Source of the DNA: Streptosporangiales bacterium
GTDB lineage: Bacteria; Actinomycetota; Actinomycetes; Streptosporangiales; WHST01
Direction: 5' to 3'
Length of the DNA: 64,000 bases
Assembly: GCA_009379825.1 (NCBI GenBank)
Contig: WHTA01000003.1
Coordinates: forward strand, 98,317-162,316
Part shown: positions 9,360-17,675 of the stretch, in pieces
Numbering within the stretch: position 1 is the first letter of the stretch
Layout of the letters: the number at the start of each line of letters is the position of its first letter
Translations under genes and position numbers: made by a program
Notes under the pieces: generated by a model
What the model saw: only the letters and a program-made list of their open reading frames with translations
Databases searched by the model: none
What the model was told of the DNA's origin: nothing

Positions 9360-10256
9360 ATGGTGACGCCCGTGGTGCTCGGGGTGCTCGCGCTCGTGCT
9401 CGCGGGACCGGCGCCAGCACTGCTCGCCAGGGCGTCCTGGCCGCACCTGGTGCCGCGCGCCACGGCGGTGCTGTGGCAGGCGCTCGCCCTCGCTGCCGTC
9501 CTCGCCGCGTTGGGGGCCGGTCTCGCGCTGGCCACCGGGCTGCTCGTCGCGCAGCCGCTCGGCACCGTCGAGCTCGTCCTGTACGCGGCGGTCCTCGTCC
9601 TCACTGTGTTGGTGGCAGGCCGGCTCGCGTGGGCGGTGGTCTCGCTCGCCGTGCACACCCGCAGCAGGCGCCGGCGGCACCGCGCCCTCGTCGACCTGCT
9701 CGCCCAGCACGACGGGCTCGAACCTGGCCTGCGGGTGCTCGCCGAGCAGACACCCGTCGTCTACTGCCTGCCCGCGGTCCGGGACGCACGGGTCGTGCTG
9801 TCGGCGGGCGCGCTCGCCCAGCTCGACCCGGACGAGCTGGGCGCGGTGCTCGCGCACGAACGCGCCCACCTGCGCGCCCGGCACGACCTGGTGCTCGAGG
9901 CGTTCGGCGCGCTGCGGCACGCGTTTCCGCGGTTCGTCCGCAGCCACACCGCGCTCGAGCAGAACCGCATCCTGGTCGAGCTGCTGGCCGACGACGCGGC
10001 CAGGCGCAGGGTCGGCGCCGCGCCACTGGCCCGCGCCCTGGTGAAGCTGGCCGACGGCAGCACCCCGGAAGCGGCGCTGGCCGCGGCCTGCCAGGCCACG
10101 GTGCTGCGCGTGAACCGGCTGGCCGAACCCACGCGCCGCTACGACGCGCTGGCTGCAGCAACCTACGCCGCCGCCATCGCACTCGTCGCCCTGCCCACGG
10201 TCTTCGTCGCCGTCCCGTGGCTCGCCGACGTCCTCCGCGCCCTGGTCGGCGCATGA
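9360..10256 (+). CDS. M56 family membrane metalloprotease (BlaR1/MecR1-type protease domain)
   Basis: A 298-residue membrane protein with about three N-terminal helices, a cytoplasmic zinc protease domain and one C-terminal helix near residues 275-295. The zinc motif is HERAH near residue 165, and the downstream ELLADDAA supplies the third ligand as in other M56 proteins. It lacks the extracellular penicillin-binding sensor of BlaR1, so it must sense something other than beta-lactam by that route. It starts 58 bases after the BlaI-type gene on the same strand and is the probable inactivator of that repressor. Confidence 0.85.
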   Translation: MVTPVVLGVLALVLAGPAPALLARASWPHLVPRATAVLWQALALAAVLAALGAGLALATGLLVAQPLGTVELVLYAAVLVLTVLVAGRLAWAVVSLAVHTRSRRRRHRALVDLLAQHDGLEPGLRVLAEQTPVVYCLPAVRDARVVLSAGALAQLDPDELGAVLAHERAHLRARHDLVLEAFGALRHAFPRFVRSHTALEQNRILVELLADDAARRRVGAAPLARALVKLADGSTPEAALAAACQATVLRVNRLAEPTRRYDALAAATYAAAIALVALPTVFVAVPWLADVLRALVGA

Positions 10257-10284
10257 GCGTCCTCGGCATGACTGCTGAACGAGC

Positions 10285-11724
10285 TCAGCGCAGGAGTAAG
10301 TGAGCCGTTCCGCGGCGGGTGTACAGCACGGCGCCTACGGCGCCGAGAACACCGAGCGTGCCGATACCGACGGTACTGGCATCCCCCAACGGCCAGCCCC
10401 CGTGACCGCCGTTGGAGCCCGCGGGCGGAACGGCAGCAGCGTTGCCGTCCTCGCTATCGCTGTCCGGTGAGTCGCCGTCCTGGGTGCTGTTGCCCGGCTC
10501 GGGGACCGGGGTCTGCTTCAGCTTCTTCTCTGCCCGCTTGAAGGACGCGGGGGTGACGTCCGGTGCCTTGCCTGCGTTGCGCCACCTGTCGAGCTGGGGC
10601 ATGTCGGCACAGGCCGACGGGTACTTGTCACAGTAGCTGCGGGTCGTGCCCTTGCTCTCGGCAGAGAGGATGGCGCGGGTGATCGCGCGGGCCAGGGTGC
10701 TCGAGCCGGCATCGAAGATGCTGTTCAACGTACGGCCGTCGGTGGGGTTGTTGACCTGCAGCGGCTTGCCGTCGCCGGTGGAGACGCCGAAGACGGTGTC
10801 GCCGTCGGACAGCGTGTGGCTCGGCTGGATCGCCCGGGCCATGCCGTCGTGGGCGTTGCCCGACATGCGTGCGGCTGCGGCCTTCTCCAGGGGTGCGTTG
10901 GTCGCGACCACTGCGATGGTGGTGTTGAGCGAGTCGCTGTTCGGCTTGGTGGCGGTGCCGGTCGGGCACTCGGTCTTGGCGGGCTTCTGGTAGCCGGCGA
11001 ACTCGTCGCCGATGCCGTAGGCGACGCCCCACAGCGAGCAGTCCGCCGAGTTGACCGTCGAGCCCACGGAGTTCACGATCACCATGGCGCCCACGTAGAT
11101 ACCGTCGCCGAGGTCGACGCTGGCGGTGCCTACGCCGCCGCGCAGCCCACCAGCGCGGGCGCCGGTGCCACCGCCAAGGCTGCCCTGCCGCACCGGACCG
11201 CCCGAGGTCGCCTCCGCGGCGAGGTAGCCCCACGGAGCCGAGGTACGCGCCTTCGGGTCGCCGCCGCGGCCGAGGTCGTAGATGTCGGCCGCCGGCACGA
11301 TGGGCGCCACACCCCCTGGGCCCAGCGGGATGCCCTCACCGCGGTCCTCCAGCCACCGGATGATCCCGTCGGAGGCCGACAGGCCGTACATGCTCGAACC
11401 GCCGAGCTGGATCGCGTTGACGCCGGGGTTGGAGTTGAGCGGGCTGAGGAGGTCGGTCTCCTTCGTCGCCGGGGCGCCGCCGCGTTGGTCGACACCGGCC
11501 ACCGACATCTTCGGTGTGTACACAACTGACGTGCCGGTCAGGTACGGAGCGGTGTCGGACTGGACTTGACCGACCTTGATACCCGGTACGTCGGTGATGG
11601 CGTTGTTCGCGCCGGGCTTCCCTGGGACAGTCTCGGCGGACGCGGTTGGTGTGACAGCCACGAAGAAACCGACCCGGCAGGTGAGCACTGCGCCGAGCAG
11701 AAGGGCAGTAGGCCGTCGTTTCAT
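10285..11724 (-). CDS. Secreted, C-terminally anchored P1 (DmpA/S58) family peptidase
   Basis: A 479-residue self-processing N-terminal-nucleophile peptidase of the DmpA/aminopeptidase group. It has a signal peptide (MKRRPTALLLGAVL then an Ala-rich cleavage region ending ASA), a start-proximal ITDVPGIKVGQV typical of the family, the nucleophile block LNTTIAVVATNAPL near residue 265 (a Thr follows Asn) and ARAIQPSHTLSDGDTVF. After an acidic, Pro-rich linker comes a C-terminal membrane helix and a short TRRG-type tail, so it should sit on the outer face of the membrane. ATG 11724 has GGAGG seven bases upstream; the open frame to 11808 is ignored. It is convergent with the M56 gene. Confidence 0.88.
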   Translation of the reverse strand: MKRRPTALLLGAVLTCRVGFFVAVTPTASAETVPGKPGANNAITDVPGIKVGQVQSDTAPYLTGTSVVYTPKMSVAGVDQRGGAPATKETDLLSPLNSNPGVNAIQLGGSSMYGLSASDGIIRWLEDRGEGIPLGPGGVAPIVPAADIYDLGRGGDPKARTSAPWGYLAAEATSGGPVRQGSLGGGTGARAGGLRGGVGTASVDLGDGIYVGAMVIVNSVGSTVNSADCSLWGVAYGIGDEFAGYQKPAKTECPTGTATKPNSDSLNTTIAVVATNAPLEKAAAARMSGNAHDGMARAIQPSHTLSDGDTVFGVSTGDGKPLQVNNPTDGRTLNSIFDAGSSTLARAITRAILSAESKGTTRSYCDKYPSACADMPQLDRWRNAGKAPDVTPASFKRAEKKLKQTPVPEPGNSTQDGDSPDSDSEDGNAAAVPPAGSNGGHGGWPLGDASTVGIGTLGVLGAVGAVLYTRRGTAHLLLR

Positions 11725-11796
11725 GGAGCCTCCGATCTCAGACGCGAGAGCCGCCGGCGTGGGAAGAGACGCCGCGTCTCCGCAAGGGATGGATAC

Positions 11797-11843
11797 GGGC
11801 GCCCGCATGGGCGCCTACGCGTCGGGCTGCTTCCACGCAGCCC
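11797..11843. other. Two adjacent perfect hairpins in the intergenic region
   Basis: GGCGCCC-4 bases-GGGCGCC lies at 11798-11815 and GGGCTGC-6 bases-GCAGCCC at 11824-11843, in the 184-base gap between the peptidase and the GntR gene. Both flanking genes are on the minus strand, so the hairpins lie downstream of the GntR gene and upstream of the peptidase. They could end the GntR-amidase transcript, but no U-tract follows, so the terminator role is weak. Confidence 0.4.
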
Positions 11844-11908
11844 GGGCCACACGGGCGCTTCTCCTCTCCACCCCCGCGCTCGCCACCCCCGTGCCCCGCT
11901 GGACGGAG

Positions 11909-12676
11909 CTACGGCTGCTCGACGTCGAGCAGCGCAAGCATGCCGGCGCGGTCCTCGTCAGGGACGTAGCCGGCGTAGTAGTCGTAGAGCTTTTTCCGTG
12001 CGATGCGGGCGGCAGCGTCGCCGTCGCCGGCGCCGATCGCCTCGAACACCTCGCGGTGGTGCTGCAGCGACTCGCGCATCACCGCCTCGCTGTCGAGTGC
12101 GCGCCGCACCTTGTCCTCGATGACCTGGAGCACGACGCCGCGGACGACGTTGTTGCAGACCTGGATCATCGCGTTGCGGCTCGCCTGGGCGATGGCGTCG
12201 TGGAAGGCGACGTCGGCCTCGCTGAACTCGTCGTAGCCCTTGTCGATCGCCTGCTCCATCGCCACGATCGTCCGCTCCATGGCATCGAGCTCTTCCGGCG
12301 TACGCAGCCGCGCGGCGAGCCGGCTGGCCGAGCCGTCGATGATCATCCGGAACGCCAGCAGGTCGGCGAGCGACATCCCGTCCAGCCGCATCAGCCGGGT
12401 CATCTGGTTGGCCAGGCCGTCCGGGGAGAACGACAGCACCTCGGGACCGTAAGGGTCGCCCGGCCACGACCGAACCACACCGTGCGCCTCGAGCACCCGG
12501 AGTGCCTCCCGCACGGTCGCGCGGGATGCGCCGAACTGAGTGACGAGCTCACGCTCGCTCGGCAGGCGTTCGCCGGCCTTCAGCGTGCCGTGCGCGATGG
12601 CACTCTCTATCTGGTCGACGATGTTCTGGTACAGCCGCACCGGCTGCACCCGCTGGAACGGGCCCGCATCCGTCAT
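11909..12676 (-). CDS. GntR/FadR-subfamily transcriptional regulator (FCD domain)
   Basis: A 255-residue regulator. The N-terminal winged helix (residues 12-80) contains the GntR hallmark AGERLPSERELVTQFGASR; the rest is an all-helical FCD ligand domain with metal-site type histidines (FHDAIAQAS, QHHREVFEAI). Start ATG 12676 overlaps the amidase stop (ATGA), so regulator and amidase are co-translated. A FadR-like dyad TGGTC-A-GACCA at 14240-14250, between the amidase and the divergent importer operon, is its likely site. The inducer should be the amide substrate or a breakdown product. Confidence 0.9.
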   Translation of the reverse strand: MTDAGPFQRVQPVRLYQNIVDQIESAIAHGTLKAGERLPSERELVTQFGASRATVREALRVLEAHGVVRSWPGDPYGPEVLSFSPDGLANQMTRLMRLDGMSLADLLAFRMIIDGSASRLAARLRTPEELDAMERTIVAMEQAIDKGYDEFSEADVAFHDAIAQASRNAMIQVCNNVVRGVVLQVIEDKVRRALDSEAVMRESLQHHREVFEAIGAGDGDAAARIARKKLYDYYAGYVPDEDRAGMLALLDVEQP

Positions 12677-14100
12677 GCCCCGACGCTCTCCGCCGTCGCG
12701 TCCGGCCAGTGCGGGACCGCGGCGGGTGGGCGGTGTGCCTCGTACCAGGCGGCGGTTCTGAGCACGCCGGTGTCGTCGAACCTGCGTCCGCTGACCTGTA
12801 CGCCGATCGGCCGGCCGTCGGCGGTGAAGTCGCAGTTGACGGTGGCGGCGGGCTGGCCGGACATGTTGTACGACACGGTGAAGCCTATGTGCCACATTGC
12901 CTTGCTTGGCTCGTCGAACGGCATCGGCTGCTCGGCGGGGAAGGCAGGGACGGATGTGACCGGCGAGAGGACCACGTCGTACGGCATCGTGGCGGCCACC
13001 GTGCGCCGCTGGATCTCCATGATGTGGTGGTAGCACTGCATCAGCCTGGTGCCGCTCACGTCGGCCCCGGCGTGGCACCACTCGGCGACGAACGGGTGCA
13101 CCCGCAGCTTCCCCTCGGTCGGCAGCGCCTGGTAGTCGTTCCAGGACCGGACCCGCCAGAACTGGTCCAGGTCGTCGAGGAGCTCCTGGGTCATGAACGG
13201 CTGGACCGGCTCCACCGTCGCACCCGCGGCGCGGAACACCTCCGCCACCCGCGACACGGCGTCCGTCACCTGCTGCTCCGCCGCGACGCCGCAGCCGGCG
13301 TCGAGGTGCAGGCCGACCCGCAGGCCGCGGACGTCGACCTCGCTGAGGGACCAGTCGAGCTGCTCAGGGGGGAGGCTCGTCCAGTCCCGCTCGTCGGGCC
13401 GGCTCAGTACCTGCATCGCCATCGCTGCGTCGGCGACCGTTCGGGCCAGTGGGCCGGCCGCCCGGCCGAGGTAGGGCGCGTCGAGCGGGATCCGACCGGA
13501 GCTCGGCTTCAGCGTGGCCAGCCCCAGCCAGGTGCCTGGCAGCCGGATGGAGCCACCGATGTCGCTGCCGACGTGCAGCGGGCCGTACCCGCCGGCGGCC
13601 GCGGCACCGGCGCCTGAGCTCGAGCCGCCGGTCGTCCACGACGGGTTCCACGGACTGCGGGTGAAGCCGTGCTTGCTGGAGACCCCGGAGGAGAGCATCC
13701 CCCAGTCCGGCATCACCGTCGACCCCAGGACGATGCCACCCGCATCGAGCACCGCGGTCGTGACCGGTGCGTCGTGCGCGGGGACCTCAGGCGCCACACC
13801 GGCGTTGCCGGCCGGCTTCGGGACGCCGCGGCGGGCGATGTTCTCCTTCAGCGTGACCGGGACCCCGTCGATGGGGCCGAGCGGTGCGCCCGCCGCCCAG
13901 CGGGCCGCGCTCGCTTCTGCGGCCTTGCGGGTGTCGTCGGGATCGTCGCGAACCCAGAAGGCGTTCAGCACCGGCTCCTTGGCGGTGATCACCGCCTGGA
14001 CGGCGTCGTGCAGCTCCACCGGTGACAGCGTGCGGTCCGCGTATCGGCGTACCACCTCGACCGCGGGCAGTGTCGCCAGCTCGTCGTGATCCTTCGGCAC
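12673..14100 (-). CDS. Amidase (amidase-signature family)
   Basis: A 475-residue cytoplasmic amide hydrolase using the Ser-cisSer-Lys triad. The lysine lies in VPVTLKENI near residue 86, the Gly/Ser-rich signature GGSSSGAGAA near 158, and the nucleophile serine in GSDIGGSIRLP near 182. A GTG at 14106 is possible, but GTG 14100 has GAGGA six bases upstream and is preferred. It lies next to its GntR regulator and opposite an oligopeptide-type importer with dehydrogenases, so it probably splits an imported amide into an acid and an amine. The precise substrate is unknown. Confidence 0.9.
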   Translation of the reverse strand: MPKDHDELATLPAVEVVRRYADRTLSPVELHDAVQAVITAKEPVLNAFWVRDDPDDTRKAAEASAARWAAGAPLGPIDGVPVTLKENIARRGVPKPAGNAGVAPEVPAHDAPVTTAVLDAGGIVLGSTVMPDWGMLSSGVSSKHGFTRSPWNPSWTTGGSSSGAGAAAAGGYGPLHVGSDIGGSIRLPGTWLGLATLKPSSGRIPLDAPYLGRAAGPLARTVADAAMAMQVLSRPDERDWTSLPPEQLDWSLSEVDVRGLRVGLHLDAGCGVAAEQQVTDAVSRVAEVFRAAGATVEPVQPFMTQELLDDLDQFWRVRSWNDYQALPTEGKLRVHPFVAEWCHAGADVSGTRLMQCYHHIMEIQRRTVAATMPYDVVLSPVTSVPAFPAEQPMPFDEPSKAMWHIGFTVSYNMSGQPAATVNCDFTADGRPIGVQVSGRRFDDTGVLRTAAWYEAHRPPAAVPHWPDATAESVGA

Positions 14101-14186
14101 AGCCACTCCTCACCGGCCCGCTGAGCGGGTTTGGTCCCCGTCGGGTGCGAGTCGTCGAACGGTCGCTGCGGTGCGCCGCGCACACC

Positions 14187-14250
14187 TTGACAACCGCCCG
14201 TGGTGCCGTCAGGGTAGCAGCCAACACGACTTAGTGTACTGGTCAGACCA
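14187..14250 (+). promoter_or_regulatory. Promoter region and FadR-like operator of the importer operon
   Basis: TTGACA at 14187-14192 is a good -35; about 17-18 bases later a weak -10 (CAGGGT/AGGGTA, 14210-14216) follows. The dyad TGGTC-A-GACCA occupies 14240-14250 within ACTGGTCAGACCAAGT, close to the E. coli FadR consensus core TGGTCNGACCA used by GntR-family proteins. Its position downstream of the promoter suggests a roadblock repressor site serving the divergent amidase/GntR and importer genes. The sequence is seen directly; the binding protein is inferred. Confidence 0.65.
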
Positions 14251-14312
14251 AGTTCGCACCTTCGCGACGGTGGTCGCTTCAGCCGCCCTGCGCTGGATGG
14301 AGAGCTGACGTA

Positions 14313-15836
14313 ATGTCCCAGCTGAGACACCTGCGGAAGACCGCCGTGGCCATGGCCACTCTCGCGGTGATGTTCCTGGCCGCGTGCTCGGCCGGCTCGA
14401 GCAGCGACGGTGATTCGTCGGAAGGTAAGGCGAACGCCTCGCTGAACATCGGGCTGACCGCCGAGCCGGCGAGCCTCGACTTCACCAAGAACGACGGTGC
14501 GGCGATTCCGCAGGCATTGCTCTACAACGTGTACGAGACCCTGGTGAAGGTCGACCAGGACGGCAAGATCGTGCCTGCGCTCGCGAAGTCGTGGGACGTC
14601 TCGTCCGACCGGAAGACGTACACCTTCGAACTGGTCGACGACGCGAAGTTCAGCAACGGGAAGCCGTTCACCGCGAAGGACGCGAAGTTCTCCATCGACC
14701 GGGTCAAGAAGGACTGGACCATCTCCCTGAAGGCGGGGATGGACCAGGTCGACCAGGTGTCGGTCTCCGACCCGACCACCCTGGTCGTGAAGCTGAAGCA
14801 GCCAAGCAACGACTGGCTCTACCGGATGACGACCAGGATCGGCGCGATGTTCAGCCGGACCGGGGTGGACGAGCTCGCCACCAAACCGGTCGGCACCGGC
14901 CCGTACGGCTTCTCGAAGTGGGTTCGCGGCGACTCGATCAAGCTCACCCGCAACGACGACTACTGGGGCGACGAGCCGCACTTCAAGACCGTCACGCTGA
15001 AGTACTTCAAGGACTCCACCGCGGAGAACAACGCGCTGCTCAGCGACAGGATCGACATGATCGGCGCGGTGCAGAGCCCCGACTCCCTCGGCCAGTTCGA
15101 GAACAACCCGAAGTACCAGGTCATCGAGGGCACGACGAACGGCGAAGTGATGCTGTCGTTCAACAACGCGTCCGGGCCGCTGCAGAACAAGAAGCTGCGC
15201 CAGGCCGTCAAGTACGGCATCAACCACAAGGCGATGCTCAAGACCTGCTGGGCGGGCAGAGGAAAGCTGATCGGGAGCATGGTGCCGCCCACCGACCCGT
15301 GGTACGAGGACCTCACCGGTCGCTACCCGCACGACGCAGCGAAGGCCAAGCAGTTGATCCAACAGTCCGGACAGGCGGACAAGACACTGCGACTGCGGAT
15401 TCCGAACCTGCCGTACGCCACGGCATGCGGACAGGTGGTGAAGAGTCAGCTCGAGCAGGTCGGGCTCAAGGTCAAGCTCGAGCAGCTGGAGTTCCCTGCC
15501 GCGTGGCTGAACACGGTCTTCAACAACGCCGACTACGACATGTCGATCGTCTCGCACGTCGAGCCACGGGACATGCCCGCAGTGTTCGGTGACCCCAAGT
15601 ACTACACGGGTTACGGCAAGCCGGCGTTCAACTCGCTGCTACAGAAGGCGGACCAAGGAACCCCGGCGGAGCAGAAGAAGTACATGCAGCAGGCCGCCAC
15701 GATGCTCGCCGACGACGCGGCGGCGGACTGGCTCTTCACGCTGCCGAACCTCATGGTCGCCGACAAGGACATCACCGGCCTGCCCAAGAACGCGATCTCG
15801 GAGTCCCTCGACCTCACCCAGCTGGGTCAGTCCTGA
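14313..15836 (+). CDS. ABC transporter substrate-binding lipoprotein (SBP_bac_5, Opp/Dpp type)
   Basis: A 507-residue extracytoplasmic lipoprotein. The signal peptide ends in a lipobox (FLAAC, Cys about residue 25), followed by a Ser/Gly/Asp linker and a solute-binding fold of the oligopeptide/nickel class: LTAEPASLDFTKNDG near the mature start, then the conserved W-K-FSNGKPFTAKD region and the TGPYGFSKW stretch. ATG follows GGAG with good spacing. First gene of a seven-gene operon (binding protein, two permeases, two ATPases, aldehyde dehydrogenase, SDR). This class binds peptides but also sugars, opines and other compounds, so peptide specificity should not be assumed. Confidence 0.92.
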   Translation: MSQLRHLRKTAVAMATLAVMFLAACSAGSSSDGDSSEGKANASLNIGLTAEPASLDFTKNDGAAIPQALLYNVYETLVKVDQDGKIVPALAKSWDVSSDRKTYTFELVDDAKFSNGKPFTAKDAKFSIDRVKKDWTISLKAGMDQVDQVSVSDPTTLVVKLKQPSNDWLYRMTTRIGAMFSRTGVDELATKPVGTGPYGFSKWVRGDSIKLTRNDDYWGDEPHFKTVTLKYFKDSTAENNALLSDRIDMIGAVQSPDSLGQFENNPKYQVIEGTTNGEVMLSFNNASGPLQNKKLRQAVKYGINHKAMLKTCWAGRGKLIGSMVPPTDPWYEDLTGRYPHDAAKAKQLIQQSGQADKTLRLRIPNLPYATACGQVVKSQLEQVGLKVKLEQLEFPAAWLNTVFNNADYDMSIVSHVEPRDMPAVFGDPKYYTGYGKPAFNSLLQKADQGTPAEQKKYMQQAATMLADDAAADWLFTLPNLMVADKDITGLPKNAISESLDLTQLGQS

Positions 15837-15855
15837 CGGGAGGCCTTCGCTCTCC

Positions 15856-16806
15856 ATGCTCCTGCGTCTCCTGCGCCGGACGGCGGTCTTCCTGGCCAGC
15901 CTCGGCGTGAGCTCGATAGCGGTGTTCGCGTTCATGGCGGTGCTGCCAGGAGACCCCGCCCGGGTGGCCCTTGGCGTGAACGCGTCGACCTCGGCGGTGC
16001 AGCAGCTGCGCGAGGAGTTCGGGCTCGACCGACCGCTGGTCACCCAGTACGGCAGCTGGGTACACGGGCTGGTGACCTTCGACCTCGGCAACTCCTACGT
16101 CTCGAGCGCCGCCATCGGCCCGCAGATCGCTGACCGGATGCAGGTAACCCTGTGGCTGGTGGTTACCGCGATGGTGATCGCGGTGCTGATCGCCGTACCG
16201 GTCGGGACGCTGATGGCGATACGGCACAGGCGCCTGTCCGGGGTGCTGCTTTCTGGGCTCTCCCAGGTCGGGGTGGCCGTGCCGGCGTTCCTCGCGGGCA
16301 TCCTGTTGATCACCCTGTTTGCCGTGCGGCTGCGCTGGTTGCCGGCCAACGGGTGGACACCGCCCGTGGACGATCCGGGCATGTTCCTCAAGCAGCTCGT
16401 CCTGCCGGCCTGCTCGCTGGCCGTCGTGCAGGGGGCGGTGCTCACCCGGTACGTGCGCAGCGCCGTGCTCGACGTGCTCAGGGAGGACTATCTCAGGACC
16501 GCTCGGGCCAAGGGGTTGCGACCGGGGCAGGCGCTGATCCGGCATGGGCTGCGCAACGCCGCGATCCCCGTCGTGACGATGCTCGCCCTTCAGCTCGCGA
16601 CCCTGCTCATCGGTGCCGTCGTGGTCGAGCGGGTCTTCGTCATCCCCGGCCTCGGCAGCCTGCTGCTCGACAGCGTCGCCAACCGCGACCTGATCGTGGT
16701 GCAGGACGTCGTCATGATCCTCGTCGTCGCCGTGTTGACGGTCAACTTCCTCGTCGACCTCCTCTATCTGGTGATCGACCCACGCCTGCGGACGGGAGCG
16801 TCATGA
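15856..16806 (+). CDS. ABC transporter permease (DppB type)
   Basis: A 316-residue inner-membrane permease with about six helices. It shows the DppB-type N-terminus (a helix followed by LPGDPARVALG, then LREEFGLDRPLVTQY) and the cytoplasmic coupling loop with TARAKGLRPGQALIRHGLRN. The start at 15856 has GGGAGG upstream; the open frame before it overlaps the binding-protein gene and is not coding. Its stop overlaps the next permease (ATGA). It forms the channel with the 16803 gene. Confidence 0.92.
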   Translation: MLLRLLRRTAVFLASLGVSSIAVFAFMAVLPGDPARVALGVNASTSAVQQLREEFGLDRPLVTQYGSWVHGLVTFDLGNSYVSSAAIGPQIADRMQVTLWLVVTAMVIAVLIAVPVGTLMAIRHRRLSGVLLSGLSQVGVAVPAFLAGILLITLFAVRLRWLPANGWTPPVDDPGMFLKQLVLPACSLAVVQGAVLTRYVRSAVLDVLREDYLRTARAKGLRPGQALIRHGLRNAAIPVVTMLALQLATLLIGAVVVERVFVIPGLGSLLLDSVANRDLIVVQDVVMILVVAVLTVNFLVDLLYLVIDPRLRTGAS

Positions 16807-17675
16807 CCGCGCAACCCGCCGAGCTCGCGGGCGCGGCCGTCGGTGCGCCCCGACGTGTCCGCGGCTGGAACACGAGCATGGTCGTCGGTGGGCTCATCGT
16901 CGTCCTGCTCATCGTGCTGGCGTTGCTGTCGTTCGTCTGGACACCGCACGACCCCACCCTGGTCAACGCTTCGGCGCGGTTGGAGGGGCCGTCGGCGGAG
17001 TACTGGTTCGGCACCGACAAGTTCGGCAGGGACGTGTTCAGCCAGATCATGGTCGGCTCGCGGACCGCCCTCTTCGTGGGCATCGTCGCGGTGGGCGTCG
17101 CGGCCCTGGTCGGGGTGCCGCTCGGCATCGTCGCGGGCATGGGCTCGCGGTGGGTGGGCGAGACGCTGATGCGTTTCAACGACCTGCTCCTCGCCTTCCC
17201 CGCGCTGCTGCTCGCCATCATGTTCGCCGCGGTGTACGGCGGCAGCACCCTCGTCGGGATGGTGGCGATCGGCATCGCCACCATCCCGACCTTCGCACGC
17301 TTGGTACGCAGCGGCACGCTGCAGGTGATGCGGACCGAGTACGTCCTTGCCGCCCGCGCCGCGGGACGCCACCCGTTCGGCATCGGGCTGCGCCACGTGC
17401 TGCCGAACGTCATCGGCCTGGTCATCGTGCAGATGTCGGTCGGTTTCGCGATCGCAGTCCTGGCCGAGGCGGCGCTGTCCTTCCTGGGATTCGGCACTCC
17501 GCCACCGACCCCGACGTGGGGGCGGATGCTCCAAGCCAGCCAGGAGCTGCTGTGGCAGGCACCCCGCCTGGCGGTCTTCCCCGGTATCGCGATCGCGGTC
17601 GCCGTACTGGGCTTCAACATGCTCGGCGACGGGCTGCGCGACTACCTCGACCCCAAGCTCGAGGACCGGCGATGA
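16803..17675 (+). CDS. ABC transporter permease (DppC type)
   Basis: A 290-residue partner permease. The short N-terminal cytoplasmic tail leads to helix 1, the DppC mark WFGTDKFGRDVFSQIM follows near residue 65, and the coupling loop AARAAGRHPFGIGLRHVLPN lies near 190. About six helices. It overlaps both neighbours by four bases, so the importer subunits are made in step. Confidence 0.92.
   Translation: MTAQPAELAGAAVGAPRRVRGWNTSMVVGGLIVVLLIVLALLSFVWTPHDPTLVNASARLEGPSAEYWFGTDKFGRDVFSQIMVGSRTALFVGIVAVGVAALVGVPLGIVAGMGSRWVGETLMRFNDLLLAFPALLLAIMFAAVYGGSTLVGMVAIGIATIPTFARLVRSGTLQVMRTEYVLAARAAGRHPFGIGLRHVLPNVIGLVIVQMSVGFAIAVLAEAALSFLGFGTPPPTPTWGRMLQASQELLWQAPRLAVFPGIAIAVAVLGFNMLGDGLRDYLDPKLEDRR

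Noticed and set aside
14022..14234. 70-codon plus-strand ORF in the amidase/importer intergenic region
   Set aside because: It overlaps the promoter and operator, has no ribosome site and no family resemblance.
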